DNA from: Diphasiastrum complanatum | Lineage: Eukaryota > Streptophyta > Lycopodiopsida > Lycopodiales > Lycopodiaceae | DNA length: 57,419 bases | Reading direction: 5' to 3' | Assembly (NCBI GenBank): GCA_029204225.1 | Contig: CM055102.1 | Coordinates: 48,706,870 to 48,764,288, forward strand | Part shown: in pieces, positions 22,625-35,949 of the stretch | How the letters are laid out: each line of letters starts with the position of its first letter | Position numbering within the stretch: position 1 is the first letter of the stretch | Notes under the pieces: model-generated | Database searches by the model: none | What the model was told of the DNA's origin: nothing | What the model saw: the letters and a program-made list of their open reading frames with translations, nothing else | Position numbers and translations under genes: made by a program

Positions 22625-24310
22625 GTTCGTGGATTATGTGAATCTATTGGCAGCACATGTGAAGAATGAATTTCGGCTGCAGCTTTGGTGGCTTCCAATG
22701 CCTCCTCTTCTTGCTTGCAAATATTTGATCCACTACCTCATGTTGTGGTATTTCTTCTTCTCAAAGTCAAGATTCAGCAGGTGTTGGATCAACAACAACT
22801 CCTTTTGTTTTTTGAGCTTGTGTAACAGCCATCAATGGTGCACTTGATTCAATGGGTTGGACTATTGGCCTTTGCTTAGTTGTAATCATATTCAATGGAG
22901 CAGTTACCCGTGGTGGTTTGGTTCTTGTTGGAAAATACTTATAACAATGTCCATAACCACATTCCCAACAGAATGGGTTAATTTTTTCCTTATTTGGACA
23001 TTCAGCAATTCTGTGATTTTCTCCACATCCAAAGCATCCAAGTGGTGCTCTAGCCCACTACCTAGACTATTGTTGTTGCGTAGCAACATAGATAGCGTAT
23101 TACTCTGAAAGACCGATATCTTGATTAGTATTGTAATTCCATTGGTCATTACCAACCGAAGGTCCTGGTTCCATCATATTCGCAGAAGGAACATGTTGTG
23201 CTGGAGAGGAGCTGGCAAAGTTAATCATTCTGTAAATCCAAGACCGTGGGTCTTAGCATCAGATCCCTTCCAATTTGGATTATCTCTATATTGATATTAA
23301 ATGAGCAAAAAGATGTATCATGTTCAGTAGAATTGCATAGATGACAATAAGTATTCTTCACATGTTGTTTCAGTGTTGGAGACTTATTTATGGTGTGATT
23401 TCTAGCAAAGATCACACACCACACATTTTATCTGCTAGGAAATGTTTTACCATTTTATTACTTGTTTTTTTAAACTTCGCATTCTACATTTCCAATGCTA
23501 TCAACTTTGCATCAAACTGTGACTACATCTTCTCTAGCTACATCTACTACTTCTAACCAAGTTTCTCTAATTCATCCATCATCAACTCAATTGTTGCATT
23601 GATGTTTATAGATGCAATAGTTGTGGATGTTGTAGTGTTTTTCTCCACAATATATGACAACATTCCCACGTTTGGTTCATCATCTAAATCTTCATCCTCT
23701 TCACATATGGCATTGTCCATAGCATGTCGTAATGACGTATAATCTGCTTGATGTTTGAGTTCCCATCTATTGTTTTTAGGTAGACCTACTAAAAACCACA
23801 TAATCGTAGCATCATTTGTAATTAGTTCAATATAATCTCATACCCATTCTCTCTTTCCCATTTTTACTTAAAAGTATGACAAGATCTTCCAAGAACTTTC
23901 TGGATTTAAATTTTGTAATTAGGCCACCTTTAACCACTTCCAAATCCATATGTTCAGTCTCAGCTTGGTTGTAAAACCAATATTGTGCTACTCTTGTTAA
24001 GGCAATAGGAAAAAGCTTAAGTTTATCCAATGGAAAAACTTCCTCATAAACCTCATACGATTTAAGAGATTTTGAGAAATCTGACTGAATCAAATAACCC
24101 ATTATACTTTTGGTAACTGTAGACGACCCATTATACTTTGGTAACTGTAGAGAGGTGATCTTCTAACAATAACTTGTGGAGCAACAATCGGAGGATTCGG
24201 TAGCTCAAGTTCATTATTTGAATCAGCCACTCTTCCAAATCACTTCAAAAGGACAATGAGATTGGATCTAGATTTTTCAATTAACTCATATTTTTTATCA
24301 AATCAAGAAA
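22625..24310 (-). pseudogene. Ty3/gypsy gag remnant with three zinc knuckles, split by a copia insertion
   Basis: The capsid-type region (24102-23827) reads VFPLDKLKLFPIALTRVAQY then WFYNQAETEHMDLEVVKGGL, with ITKFKSRKF, as in Retrotrans_gag. A second part follows at 23801-23553. A classical knuckle CHLCNSTEHDTSFC (about 23348-23307; C-x2-C-x4-H-x4-C) comes next. Then a pair, CFGCGENHRIAEC and CWECGYGHCYKYF, lies at about 23035-22960 (C-x2-C-x3-H-x4-C); the last Cys of the pair is Phe. The N-terminal part is interrupted at 24314, where the copia element inserted. A 27-bp tandem duplication lies at about 24100-24151. Confidence 0.75.
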
Positions 24311-24314
24311 AAAC
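24310..24314. repeat. 5-bp target-site duplication, left copy (AAAAC)
   Basis: AAAAC directly precedes the 5' LTR. The same AAAAC at 31489-31493 directly follows the 3' LTR. A 5-bp duplication is standard for copia integration and proves that the whole 24315-31488 block moved as a unit. Confidence 0.9.
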
Positions 24315-25049
24315 TGTGAAGAATTGAAAAAGATTATCTATGTTAGATATAGGGGTCTTATGTTTTTTATATCAAGCATCTACGTGTAGGATGTTGATAG
24401 GAACAAATTTGGCATAGATGGCAAATTATGCATTTCCACTTGTAATGCCACTATTGAGCCAAAATAGAGTAAGAGGATAAACTCGTGCCAATTAGAGTGT
24501 AGACAAGTGTCATGCTTATGTTTGATGAATTCTAAGAGGTCCAATAGGATTTAGAGGTGGAACCATGTGAGGTCCAATAGAATTTGAGGTTTGCTTGAAT
24601 ATAGTCCAATAGAATTAAGAGGTGCATGGATCAATGGTCCAATAGGATTAAGAGGTGACAAAGTGTGGTCCAATCATAGTTAAGCATAGTGGTAGCTCGT
24701 GGATCTACTAGTATCATTGTACTCCTCATTTTGGATCTAATTGATTTGGTGATTGTGTGGATTTTGAGTGTTATTGGATTTCTAGCTTTCTCTCTCTACC
24801 CGAGAGCTCATGATGGTTTTTCTCTCTTTACCCAAAGAGAGCAACTTGTTTTTACTTAGAATAATTTTTTAATACTTCCCACACGTGTGAGTGAGAGCTG
24901 GAAGTGATTGAATGCATGTAGTAGTGTGTATTTGCCAAAGAATCAAAGATAGATCTTGAATCTCAATCTAGTCTTGATCTCGGTGCATCTACACACATTA
25001 GGAGATCACAAGTACATGTTGTGGACAATCCACACGTGTGAAATCAACA
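24315..25049 (+). repeat. Copia 5' LTR
   Basis: It starts TGTGAAGAATTG and ends GTGTGAAATCAACA. U3 carries five CCAAT boxes at close to 32-bp spacing (24541-24674). Two CTCTCT..ACCC(G/A)A motifs lie at about 24790-24840. I saw no clear TATA box. Confidence 0.92.
24541..24674 (+). promoter_or_regulatory. Five regularly spaced CCAAT boxes in LTR U3
   Basis: CCAAT occurs at 24541, 24573, 24606, 24639 and 24670, spacing 31-33 bp. Most copies sit in a repeated context of the form GTCCAATAG(G/A)ATT(T/A)AGAGGTG. The 3' LTR keeps the same set (30982, 31014, 31048, 31081, 31112). CCAAT boxes bind NF-Y factors in plants. A role as an enhancer of the element is an inference. Confidence 0.55.
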
Positions 25050-25061
25050 TGGTATCAGATC
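25050..25061 (+). other. Primer-binding site (tRNA-Met type)
   Basis: TGGTATCAGATC immediately follows the LTR end. The plant copia consensus, complementary to the 3' end of initiator tRNA-Met, is TGGTATCAGAGC, so one base differs. Confidence 0.9.
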
Positions 25062-26389
25062 CTACCTAAGGTTACCATGCATGTTGATCCATATAAGTGA
25101 AAACTATTCATCGATCTTAAGCTAGAAATTGTCAAGGTCCATTTTCCTAGCTATCTTGTTCAATTTTGGATCAAAAGAGATCAAAAGGACATTGATTGGG
25201 TCGAACCTGGTACTCAAAATCGGAGAGCTCTCAGCAACTCCACAAATTGTATGCAGGAGTACTTTCCATGCATCTCTTTGTTTGTCACTTGTATCTGCCA
25301 TTGACAGTTTCATCTTTGGTTTCTTGGCAGATTCTAACTCCTGGGAGGTCTGTGTCCTCCATTTTCTTCTGGGTGTCTCCATGGTTCTTCCCTCAGTTGA
25401 AGTTCTAGTCTCAGGGAAAACCTTTGATCTGTAGGTTACACAAACTTGATTTATCAATCTCAAGGGGATGGATGCATCAACGAAAATTGGGTGGTAGGAA
25501 CAAATTTGGATGAACAGTTTAATAACAGTAAGGGAACATGATGAAGGCTTGGTGAAAAGGTGAAGGAACTGATAGTTCTACAGTTGCAGCCTTGGACCCT
25601 TGCAATGTCGAGCTTTGACCACCACTTGCTAGGTGAGAAATTCGCTTTATTTTGCAGGTTCACGGTTGTCTTCATCTTTTTTTTTCTTTTTTGCAGTTCT
25701 TTCTTTTGATCCGTTACTTTTGGATCTCTTTCGGCTTCATAAGAGGGGATTCAACTATCATTGCTCCAGAGAGTTTCTTTTGATCAAGGTTGATCTGACT
25801 CATCTGTTGCTTAAGTTTTGTCCTTTCCTCCTCAGCTTTTTAGATCTTTCTCTTTATTTGTTCTGGCTGCTTCACCTGCTTCTTAGATCTTCTTTTGGCT
25901 GATCATCCATTGTAGTTAGTCTCCGCAAGACATTTGCCATGATCTTTCAACTGCTTCGGGAGGACTATAAAAAACTAGAGATTTCTCAGAAGAAATGTAA
26001 ACTGATGAAAAACAAACAAAAAAGAAGGAAGGGTGGTAGTGACAACAGTAGATGGTTTGGGCGATAGGCATGAAAATGGATGTAGATGTATGACGAGAGG
26101 TTGGTTGAAGAAGGAGACTGATTTCCCAATGCTTGTGTTTCCCTTTATGGAGATCTTCGTCGTGATTGGGGTACTTCTTCTGATTGAGTCTCTTTGGATT
26201 ACCCATCTGTCTTCTTTAGCCTTGTCATTTTCATATTTGACTTGTGACCTTGGTTGTCGATCTTGTTGGTATTGTTGTTGGCAGTGTAACTGCTCCAGTG
26301 GATCCAAGCAGATCCACTCTCTCCCCCCAAAAAAAATCTATTGGTGGGGATGTTGTTGCTAGTAACTGGTCAGGCTCAGGATTGGATCG
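25062..26389. other. Copia interior without recognisable gag
   Basis: Gag and the front of protease are expected here, but I find no UBN2-type gag, no zinc knuckle and no protease active site. Short open frames occur on both strands. The most protein-like is on the minus strand at 25463-25122 (MKLSMADTSDKQRDAWKVLL, CGVAESSPILSTRFDPINV). A polypyrimidine tract plus TTGCAG at about 25678-25696 looks like a plant 3' splice site. This may be foreign DNA that replaced gag. No donor gene is identified. Confidence 0.45.
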
Positions 26390-29275
26390 ATGCTTTCTTC
26401 ATCAAAAGTTCTTTCTCTGTCTAATGTACTTTTTGTTCCCAAGTTAACAAAAAATCTTATTAGTGTTGGGAAATTGTTTGATAGTGGACTAGATGTGAAT
26501 TTCAATGTTGATACATATACAATCAAGAAGCATGATGAGATCCTTGCATTTGGGTCTAGATATGGTGGAATCTACAAGCTTGATCCCAAAGAGTATGCTA
26601 ACTCTTGTGATAGTGCTTTTGCTACTCATATGTCTTTGGAGGAACTATGGCATAGAAGGTTGGGACATCCTAACTATAGTTCTATGGTGTCCATGGTCAA
26701 GAAAGCCAAAGCTATTGGCTTGCCTAATCTTATCTCCAAGAATTTCAAGCCATGTGAGGCTTGTGCCATATCTAAGTCTCATAAAAAGCCTCTTTCAAAG
26801 TCATCTATCAAGACTACACATCCATTGGAGCTCATACACTCGGATGTGCACTTCTCATCTTCAAAGAGCAAGGGTGATGCTACTTGCTTTGTAACTTTCA
26901 TTGATGATTTCACTAGATTTACTTGGGTATATCTTCTAGCTTCAAAATCTATGGTGTTTGACTGTTTCCTAAAGTTCAAAGCTCTAGTTGAAAAACAATT
27001 TTCTTACAAAATCAAGATTCTTAGAAGTGATGGAGGTGGTGAGTACACTTCCAATAAATTTCATGATTATTGTGAGCTTGAAGGCATTAAAAGGGAGTTT
27101 TCTTGTGCATATACACCATCTCAAAATGGGGTGGCTGAAAGAAAGAATAGAACACTGTGTGAATGTTCCAAAACCATTAGAATTGAGGCATCCTTGCCAA
27201 AAGACTTATGGGGTGAGGCTATTAATTGTTCAAACTATCTTTGCAATAGACTCCCTCATGTTGCACTTGGAGGAAAGTCACCATATAAAGCACTCTATTT
27301 GAAGAAACCTAAGGTTGAACACCTTAGAGTATTTGGATGCATATGCTTTGTCAATATTCCCTTGGAAACGAGAAAGGAGGATGATCCTTGTGCAAGCAAA
27401 GGAGTAATGGTTGGATATTCATCCAACAAGAAAGCCTATCGAATCTACATACTCTCTACCTCTAAAGTAATTGATAGTAGAGATGTAGTATTTCATGAAG
27501 AAGAAAAGTCCAATCTTGGAGGGGCCGAGATCAAGCAATCTCAAAATCTATCACCGATTGTTATTGAAGACAATCAACATATGGAGGAGTCAAGATTTGA
27601 AGATGGAACTCCTCGGATTTTCACTCCTAGAAGATCCATGAGGGAGAGATCCGAGCCCAAGAGGCTCACTTATGATGACAAAGGAGAACAAGTGGATCTT
27701 GATTCCACTTATGCTTATTTTGTTTCTCATGAGGAGCCCAAAGATGTTCAAGAAGCCCTTAATACCAAGGAATGGTATGAGGCCATGAAGATTGAATATG
27801 ATGCCTTGATCACCAACCACACATGGGAGCTAGTAGATCCACCACCTAACATGCATGTCATTGGATGAAAATGGGTGTTCAAGATCAAGTACAATCATGA
27901 TGGCTCCATCAACAAGTACAAGGCAAGATTATGTGCTAAAGGCTTTTCACAAATATATGGCCTTGACTATGAAGAAGCCTTTGCCCCTGTAGCAAAGATG
28001 GTGACAATAAGAATCATAATCTCTCTTGCCTTATTTTTTAAGTGGAAATTGTTTCAACTTGATGTCTCCAATGCTTTTTTGAATGGCTATCTTGAGGAGG
28101 AGATATACATGGAACAGCCTCAAGGATTTACCAAGGATAAGTCTAAGGTGTGTTTGTTATTTAGAAGTCTTTATGGCTTAAAGCAAGCACCCAGATCATG
28201 GTATTCAAGACTCAGCAACTTTCTACTTTCATTAGCATTTGTGATTAGTGACTATGATCCTTCTATGTACTTAAAGTTTGATGGTAGTAATATTGTCATT
28301 CTCCTAATCTATGTAGATGACATTATTCTTAGTGGAAGTTGTTTGATGATAGTTCAAGAAACCAAAGATGCATTAGGAAAAGAATTCAAAATGCAAGATC
28401 TAGGAGAGATCCATTACATTTTGGGCCTTGAGATTGATTTTCATGACGAGTATGCTTTTATTTGTCAATCTAGATATGTCTTTTCTATGTTGAGAAAATT
28501 CAATATGCAAAATTGTAAAGGCATAGATACTCCCATGGAGCAACATGTAAAAGATCATATTAAAGGTGATGAAAGATCCTTCGAGGACATCACACTTTAT
28601 AGGAGTCTTATAGGCTCTTTAATTTGGCTTACTATCACTAGACCCGATTTGAGCTATTGTGTGCACAAATTGAGTCAATTTATGCAAGATCCCAAGATCC
28701 AACATTGGAAGATGGCCAAGAGAGTTCTAAGATATGTATCTTCTACTCAAGATTATGGTTTATTGTAAAAAAATGAAGATCAAACCATTATTGGCTATTC
28801 AGATTCCGATTTTGCAAGTGATAAAATAGATCGGAAGTCCATTAATGCATATACTATCCTTCTTGGAGGCAATCTTGTGTCTTGGCTTTCAAAGAAGCAA
28901 GATACCATATCTCTATCATCTTGTGAGGCCGAGTACAAAGCACTCACTACAACAACTAAAGAGGTGCTTTGGATCAAGAGGTTAATCATGGAGCTAAAGT
29001 GCATCAAAGAGGATGATCTTCCGTTGATCAAATGTGACAACATATCGGCACAAGCTCTTGCAAACAATCCTATTTTTCATGCAAGAAGCAAGCATATAGA
29101 AGTGGCACACCATTTTGTAAGGGAAAATCTCATTGGAGGTGAAATCAACTTAAAACATGTCGACACATCTTCGTGTATTGCTAATCTTCTCACAAAGCCA
29201 CTTTGCAAAAGTGCCTTCTCAAAGCACATGTCTAATCTTGGTCTTATCTCAAGATCAATGCTTGATCCACATTAG
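26390..29275 (+). pseudogene. Copia pol (pre-integrase, integrase, RT, RNase H), two nonsense codons
   Basis: One frame runs through the whole segment. Domains in order: protease/pre-integrase junction (VLFVPKLTKNLISVGKLF); zinc-binding ELWHRRLGHPNYSSM with CEACAISKSHKKP; integrase core HSDVHFSS, FIDDFTRFTWVYLL, RSDGGGEYTSNKFHDYC, GVAERKNRTL; RT with FQLDVSNAFLNGYLEEEIYM, SLYGLKQAPRSWYSRL and the YVDDII box; RNase H with SDSDFASDK, LSSCEAEYKAL and NNPIFHARSKHIEVAHHF. Stops: TGA at 27866-27868 in the conserved position before KWVFK, and TAA at 28766-28768 in GLL*KNED. Everything else is well preserved, so decay is recent. Confidence 0.92.
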
Positions 29276-29293
29276 ATACATTTTTAGGAGGAG

Positions 29294-29615
29294 TGTCAAA
29301 ATATTGAAAAATCTATCTAATGTTGGAGTATGGGTCCTAAAAATGCCAAAGACGAATTGAGCTCTTTTGGCTTAGTAAAGACCCATCTTAGAATAAAATA
29401 TTCAAGGTAGGTAGAAGTAGAAACTCGAGCTACCATAGGAATTGCCATTTGTACTTTACATGCCACATTTAATGCATGAAAAGACTAGGTGGCACAATTA
29501 GACATAGTGAGGTGGCTTGGATAGGTCTAGATAGCTTGAGACGTGGATTCACAACTCCAATTCAACTCAAAGTAGCAGAAGAGTCCATGGATCTATATAT
29601 ATGTGATGTACTCTC
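29294..29615 (+). repeat. Fragment of a second copia LTR between two pol modules
   Basis: After the first pol stop, a purine tract (AGGAGGAG) is followed by TGTCAAAATATTGAAAAATC. This resembles the start of the outer LTRs but is clearly a different sequence. It runs as U3-like DNA to a TATA-type motif (ATCTATATATATG, about 29591-29603) and then joins RT coding sequence abruptly at about 29615. The PPT and TG start show it is the 3' LTR start of the first module. Confidence 0.65.
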
Positions 29616-30693
29616 GCTTGCTCTTCAAAAGTCTTTATGGACTCAAGCAAGCACCAAGATCATGGTCTTCAAGACTTAATTTTTTTCTTATCTCACTAGG
29701 ATTTACTCTTAGTGACTATGATCCTTCCATGTTCTAAAGTTTGTTGATAGCAATATTGTCATTCTTCTAATTTATGTTGATGACATTATTCTTTGTGGAA
29801 GTTGTATCAAGCTAGTTGATGAAACTAAGCTAGCACTTGGATGTGAGTTTAAAGTGCAAGATCTAGGAGAGATACATTACATCCTAGGCCTAGAAATTGA
29901 TTTTTACAAAAATCATGTCTTTATATGCCAATCTAGATATGCTCATTCTATGTTGAAAAAATTCCATATGGAAAAGTCTAAGAGAATAGATACTCCAATG
30001 GAGCAAATTGTAAAAGATCCTAATAAAGGTGATGAAATATCCTTTGAGGACATCACACTTTTTAGGAGTCTTGTAGGCTTCTTGATTTGGCTTACCATTA
30101 CTAGGCCCGATCTAAGTTTTTGTGTGCACAAATTGAGTCAATTTATGCAAGATCCTAAGATCCATCATTGAAAAATGGCCAAGAGCATTCTAAGATATGT
30201 ATTTTCATCTTGTGATTATGGTCTACTTTATAAAAGTGAAGATCTATCCATTGTTGGCTACTTGGATTCGGACTTTGCAAGTGACAAGATGGATCGAAAG
30301 TCTATTAGTGCATACACTATCTTTCTTGGAGACAATCTAATATCTTGGCTTTCCAAAAAGCAAGATACTATATCTCTCTCTTCATGTGAGGCCGAGTACA
30401 AATCACTCACTACAACCACCAAAGAGGTGCTTTGGATCAAGAGGTTATTAATGGAGCTAAAGTGCATCAAGGAAGATGATCTACCAATGATCAAGTGTGA
30501 TAACATCTCGGCCCAAGCTCTTGCCAATAATCCCATATTTCATGCAAGAAGCAAGCACATAGAAGTGGCACACCATTTTGTGAGAGAAAACCTTATTGGA
30601 GGAGAAATCTATTTGGAGCATGTCAACTCGTCCTCTTGTATTGCTGATCTACTCACCAAGCCTTTTGAGCAAAAGTGCTTTCATCAAGCATAG
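29616..30693 (+). pseudogene. Second copia RT (3' half) and RNase H module
   Basis: This begins inside RT at KSLYGLKQAPRSWSSRL and continues with VQDLGEIHYILGLEIDF and TPMEQIVKDPNKGDEISF. RNase H follows (LDSDFASDKMDRKSISAY, LSSCEAEYKSLTTTTKEV, NNPIFHARSKHIEVAHHF). It ends at TAG (30691-30693) in FEQKCFHQA. Compared with the first module it has a one-base deletion near 29735 and a Trp-to-stop (TGA, 30169-30171). The many synonymous and replacement differences show it is a relative, not a recent tandem copy. No integrase precedes it. Confidence 0.9.
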
Positions 30694-30754
30694 ATCTAAT
30701 CTTGGAGTTATATCAAGATCAATGTTTAAATCTTCATAGATAATTTTTTAGGAG

Positions 30755-31488
30755 TGTGAAGAATTGAAAAAGATTTTCTATGTTAGATATAGGGGTCTTA
30801 TGTTTTTTATATCAAGCATCTAGGTGTAGGATGTTGATAGGAACAAATTTGGCATAGATGGCAAATTATGCATTTCCAGTTGTAAATGCCACTATTGAGC
30901 CAAAATAGAGTCAGAGGCTAGACTCGTGCCAATTAGAGTGTAGACAAGTGCAATGCTTTTGTTTGATGAATTCTAAGAGGTCCAATAGGATTTAGAGGTG
31001 GAACCATGTGAGGTCCAATAGGAATTTGAGGTTTGCTTGAATATAGTCCAATAGAATTAAGAGGTGCATGGATCAATGGTCCAATAGGATTAAGAGGTGA
31101 CAAAGTGTGGTCCAATCATAGCTAAGCATAGTGGTAGCTCGTGGATCTACTAGTATCATTGTACTCCTCATTTTGGATCTAATTGATTTGGTGATTGTGT
31201 GGATATTGAGTGTTATTGGATTTCTAGCTTTTTCTCTCTACCGAGAGCTCATGATGGTTTTTCTCTCTCTACCCGAGGAGAGCAGCTTGTTTTTCCTTAG
31301 AATAATTTTTTAATACTTCCCACACGTGAGTGAGAGTTGGAAGTGATTGAATGCATGTAGTAGTGTGTTTTTGCCATAGAATCAAAGATAGATCTAGAAT
31401 CTCAATCTAGTCTTGATCTTGGTGCATCTACACACATTAGGAGATCACAAGTACATGTTGTGGACAATCAACACGTGTGAAATCAACA
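30755..31488 (+). repeat. Copia 3' LTR
   Basis: 734 bp, starting TGTGAAGAATTG and ending GTGTGAAATCAACA, followed by AAAAC. The polypurine tract before it is weak (TTTTTTAGGAG). Differences from the 5' LTR are scattered single bases and 1-2 base indels. Confidence 0.92.
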
Positions 31489-31493
31489 AAAAC

Positions 31494-32560
31494 TTCATCA
31501 CTTGATTTCAATCAGAGTTTGATTTTGAAAAAAAGATCTTGATCAAGAGATCAACACTTCTAGAAATATAAATTTTTCATAATTAATATCAAAATGTAAC
31601 AGAATCTTCCAAAATTTTGATAATAGCTAGATCTAATAGATTAGAACTCGAAAATAGTACTAGCAAAGGTTCCCTAAGTTGAATTGAGGAAAAATTCTCA
31701 ATAAGTATGCAAACTGGCATAGTACTCCTATTAATGAGTTGGTTTGACCAAAGACTTCTCAACTAGAGCCAGGTTTGTTTTGAGTTTAAATTTGATTCAT
31801 AATCAATATACTTCATGGCATAGTACACAAATTAATGAGTTGATTTAAGAGCCTCAACTTGAATAGGGTTCAAGTTGAGTTGAGGATAAATTTCCAATGA
31901 GTATGCTTCATGGGATAACACATGTAATTTGAGGTTGAATGAAGATCCTCAACTATAGTTAGAAAATATTGATCAAAGACTAATCAACTCAAACTAGGTT
32001 TCAGTTGAGCTGATGATACACCTACTAATGAGTTGGGTTGATTGAAGACTCCTCAACTAGAACAAGGTCCAGGCTGAGTTGAGGATAGATTCTCAATCAG
32101 CTCTGACTAGGTACAAGTTGAGGTTAGGTTGACTTAAGACTCCCCAACTCAAACCTAGTTTGAGGGAGGAAAACTTCTCATTGAGTATGCTTCATGGCAT
32201 AATAGAACTATTAGTGAGTTTTTGGTGAAAAAATACCTTAAATGTGTTTCATATTAGATTGAAGTAATATTTTTTAACTCGAACCTAGTTCAAGTTCAAG
32301 CTAAGCATTATATGGCTCTAATTCTGTAAGAACAATATAGGTTAACTTCTCAATGAGATTGCACGATGAGTTTCATTGGCACGAGTTCAGGTTGGTTTGA
32401 GACTTATGAATACAAATCATAATCAAGTTCAAGTGCATGTTGACTAAAGACTCTCCAACTTGAACCTAGTTGGGATACACAACAAATGTCACTTGCATGT
32501 CATACACTCATGCTCCTAGGGCACACCAATTGAGCAACCATGTTGCTAATCTAGATTCAA
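31494..32560. repeat. Diverged tandem repeat, unit roughly 100-130 bp
   Basis: After the copia insertion, from about 31660 to 32490, a unit recurs about seven times. It contains CAAGTTGAG(T)TGAGGAT, CTCAATGAGTATGCTTCATG, GGCATA and TAATGAGTTGG, then GAAGACTCCTCAACT. Copies are diverged and vary in length. No gene is seen. Because the copia element split a gypsy gag, this repeat may be the leader of that gypsy element. Confidence 0.65.
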
Positions 32561-32801
32561 CTGAACTTGATAGTGAGTATATATTTAAATGACTCACATA
32601 GTCAAGTAGAATCATTCATTTGTAGAATCTCACAAGATGATGGAGATCTTTCATTTTGTGGCTTAAGAGCAATGCTATATTCCATGGGCAATGAAATCAA
32701 ACTTAAAGCATTAGATATTTTCCACATGTACATGATAAAAGCATACAAATATATATCGAGCTAAAATTGTAGTTAATCGATGCTGAATAATACTGGTGGA
32801 T

Positions 32802-35768
<2,967 letters not shown>

Positions 35769-35902
35769 GACTCCAGCTACCGGTCTCAGGAACTACTAAT
35801 TTCACTTCTTGCAAATTCAATCCACAGCCAAAATAGATCAGTAGCAGAACGTAGTGAGGGTGGTCGTGTCACCTGTGATACAACACCATCCACTGCCCCT
35901 TG

Positions 35903-35910
35903 TATATATA
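35903..35910 (-). promoter_or_regulatory. Candidate TATA box of the lipase gene
   Basis: TATATATA on the minus strand lies about 135 nt upstream of the chosen start codon, after a CA/TG-rich run. The spacing suits a TATA box with a 5' UTR of about 100 nt. No other stronger TATA motif was seen closer to the start. Confidence 0.45.
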
Positions 35911-35949
35911 CACACACATTAGTGTACATCACAGACGTGGGAGCTGACT

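Larger units (their letters stand above)
24315..31488 (+). mobile_element. Structurally complete Ty1/copia LTR retrotransposon, chimeric interior
   Basis: A 7174-bp element with LTRs of 735 bp (24315-25049) and 734 bp (30755-31488), TG..CA ends, a tRNA-Met type PBS at 25050 and flanking AAAAC duplications. By eye the LTRs differ at about 27 positions or short indels, roughly 96 percent identity, so the insertion is fairly recent compared with its neighbours. The interior is odd. No gag is recognisable. A pol reading frame (26390-29275) with two nonsense codons is followed by a fragment of a different LTR, and then a second RT/RNase H half (29616-30693). It is not autonomous as it stands. It inserted into a minus-strand gypsy gag. 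Confidence 0.9.

Noticed and set aside
25129-25434. Plus-strand 101-codon hydrophobic frame after the copia PBS
   Set aside because: Not gag-like in composition, no knuckle, and the minus strand is equally open; kept only as unknown DNA.
29276-29615. Simple tandem duplication of the RT/RNase H segment
   Set aside because: The two modules differ at many codons and are separated by a PPT and LTR start, so recombination between two elements fits better than local duplication.
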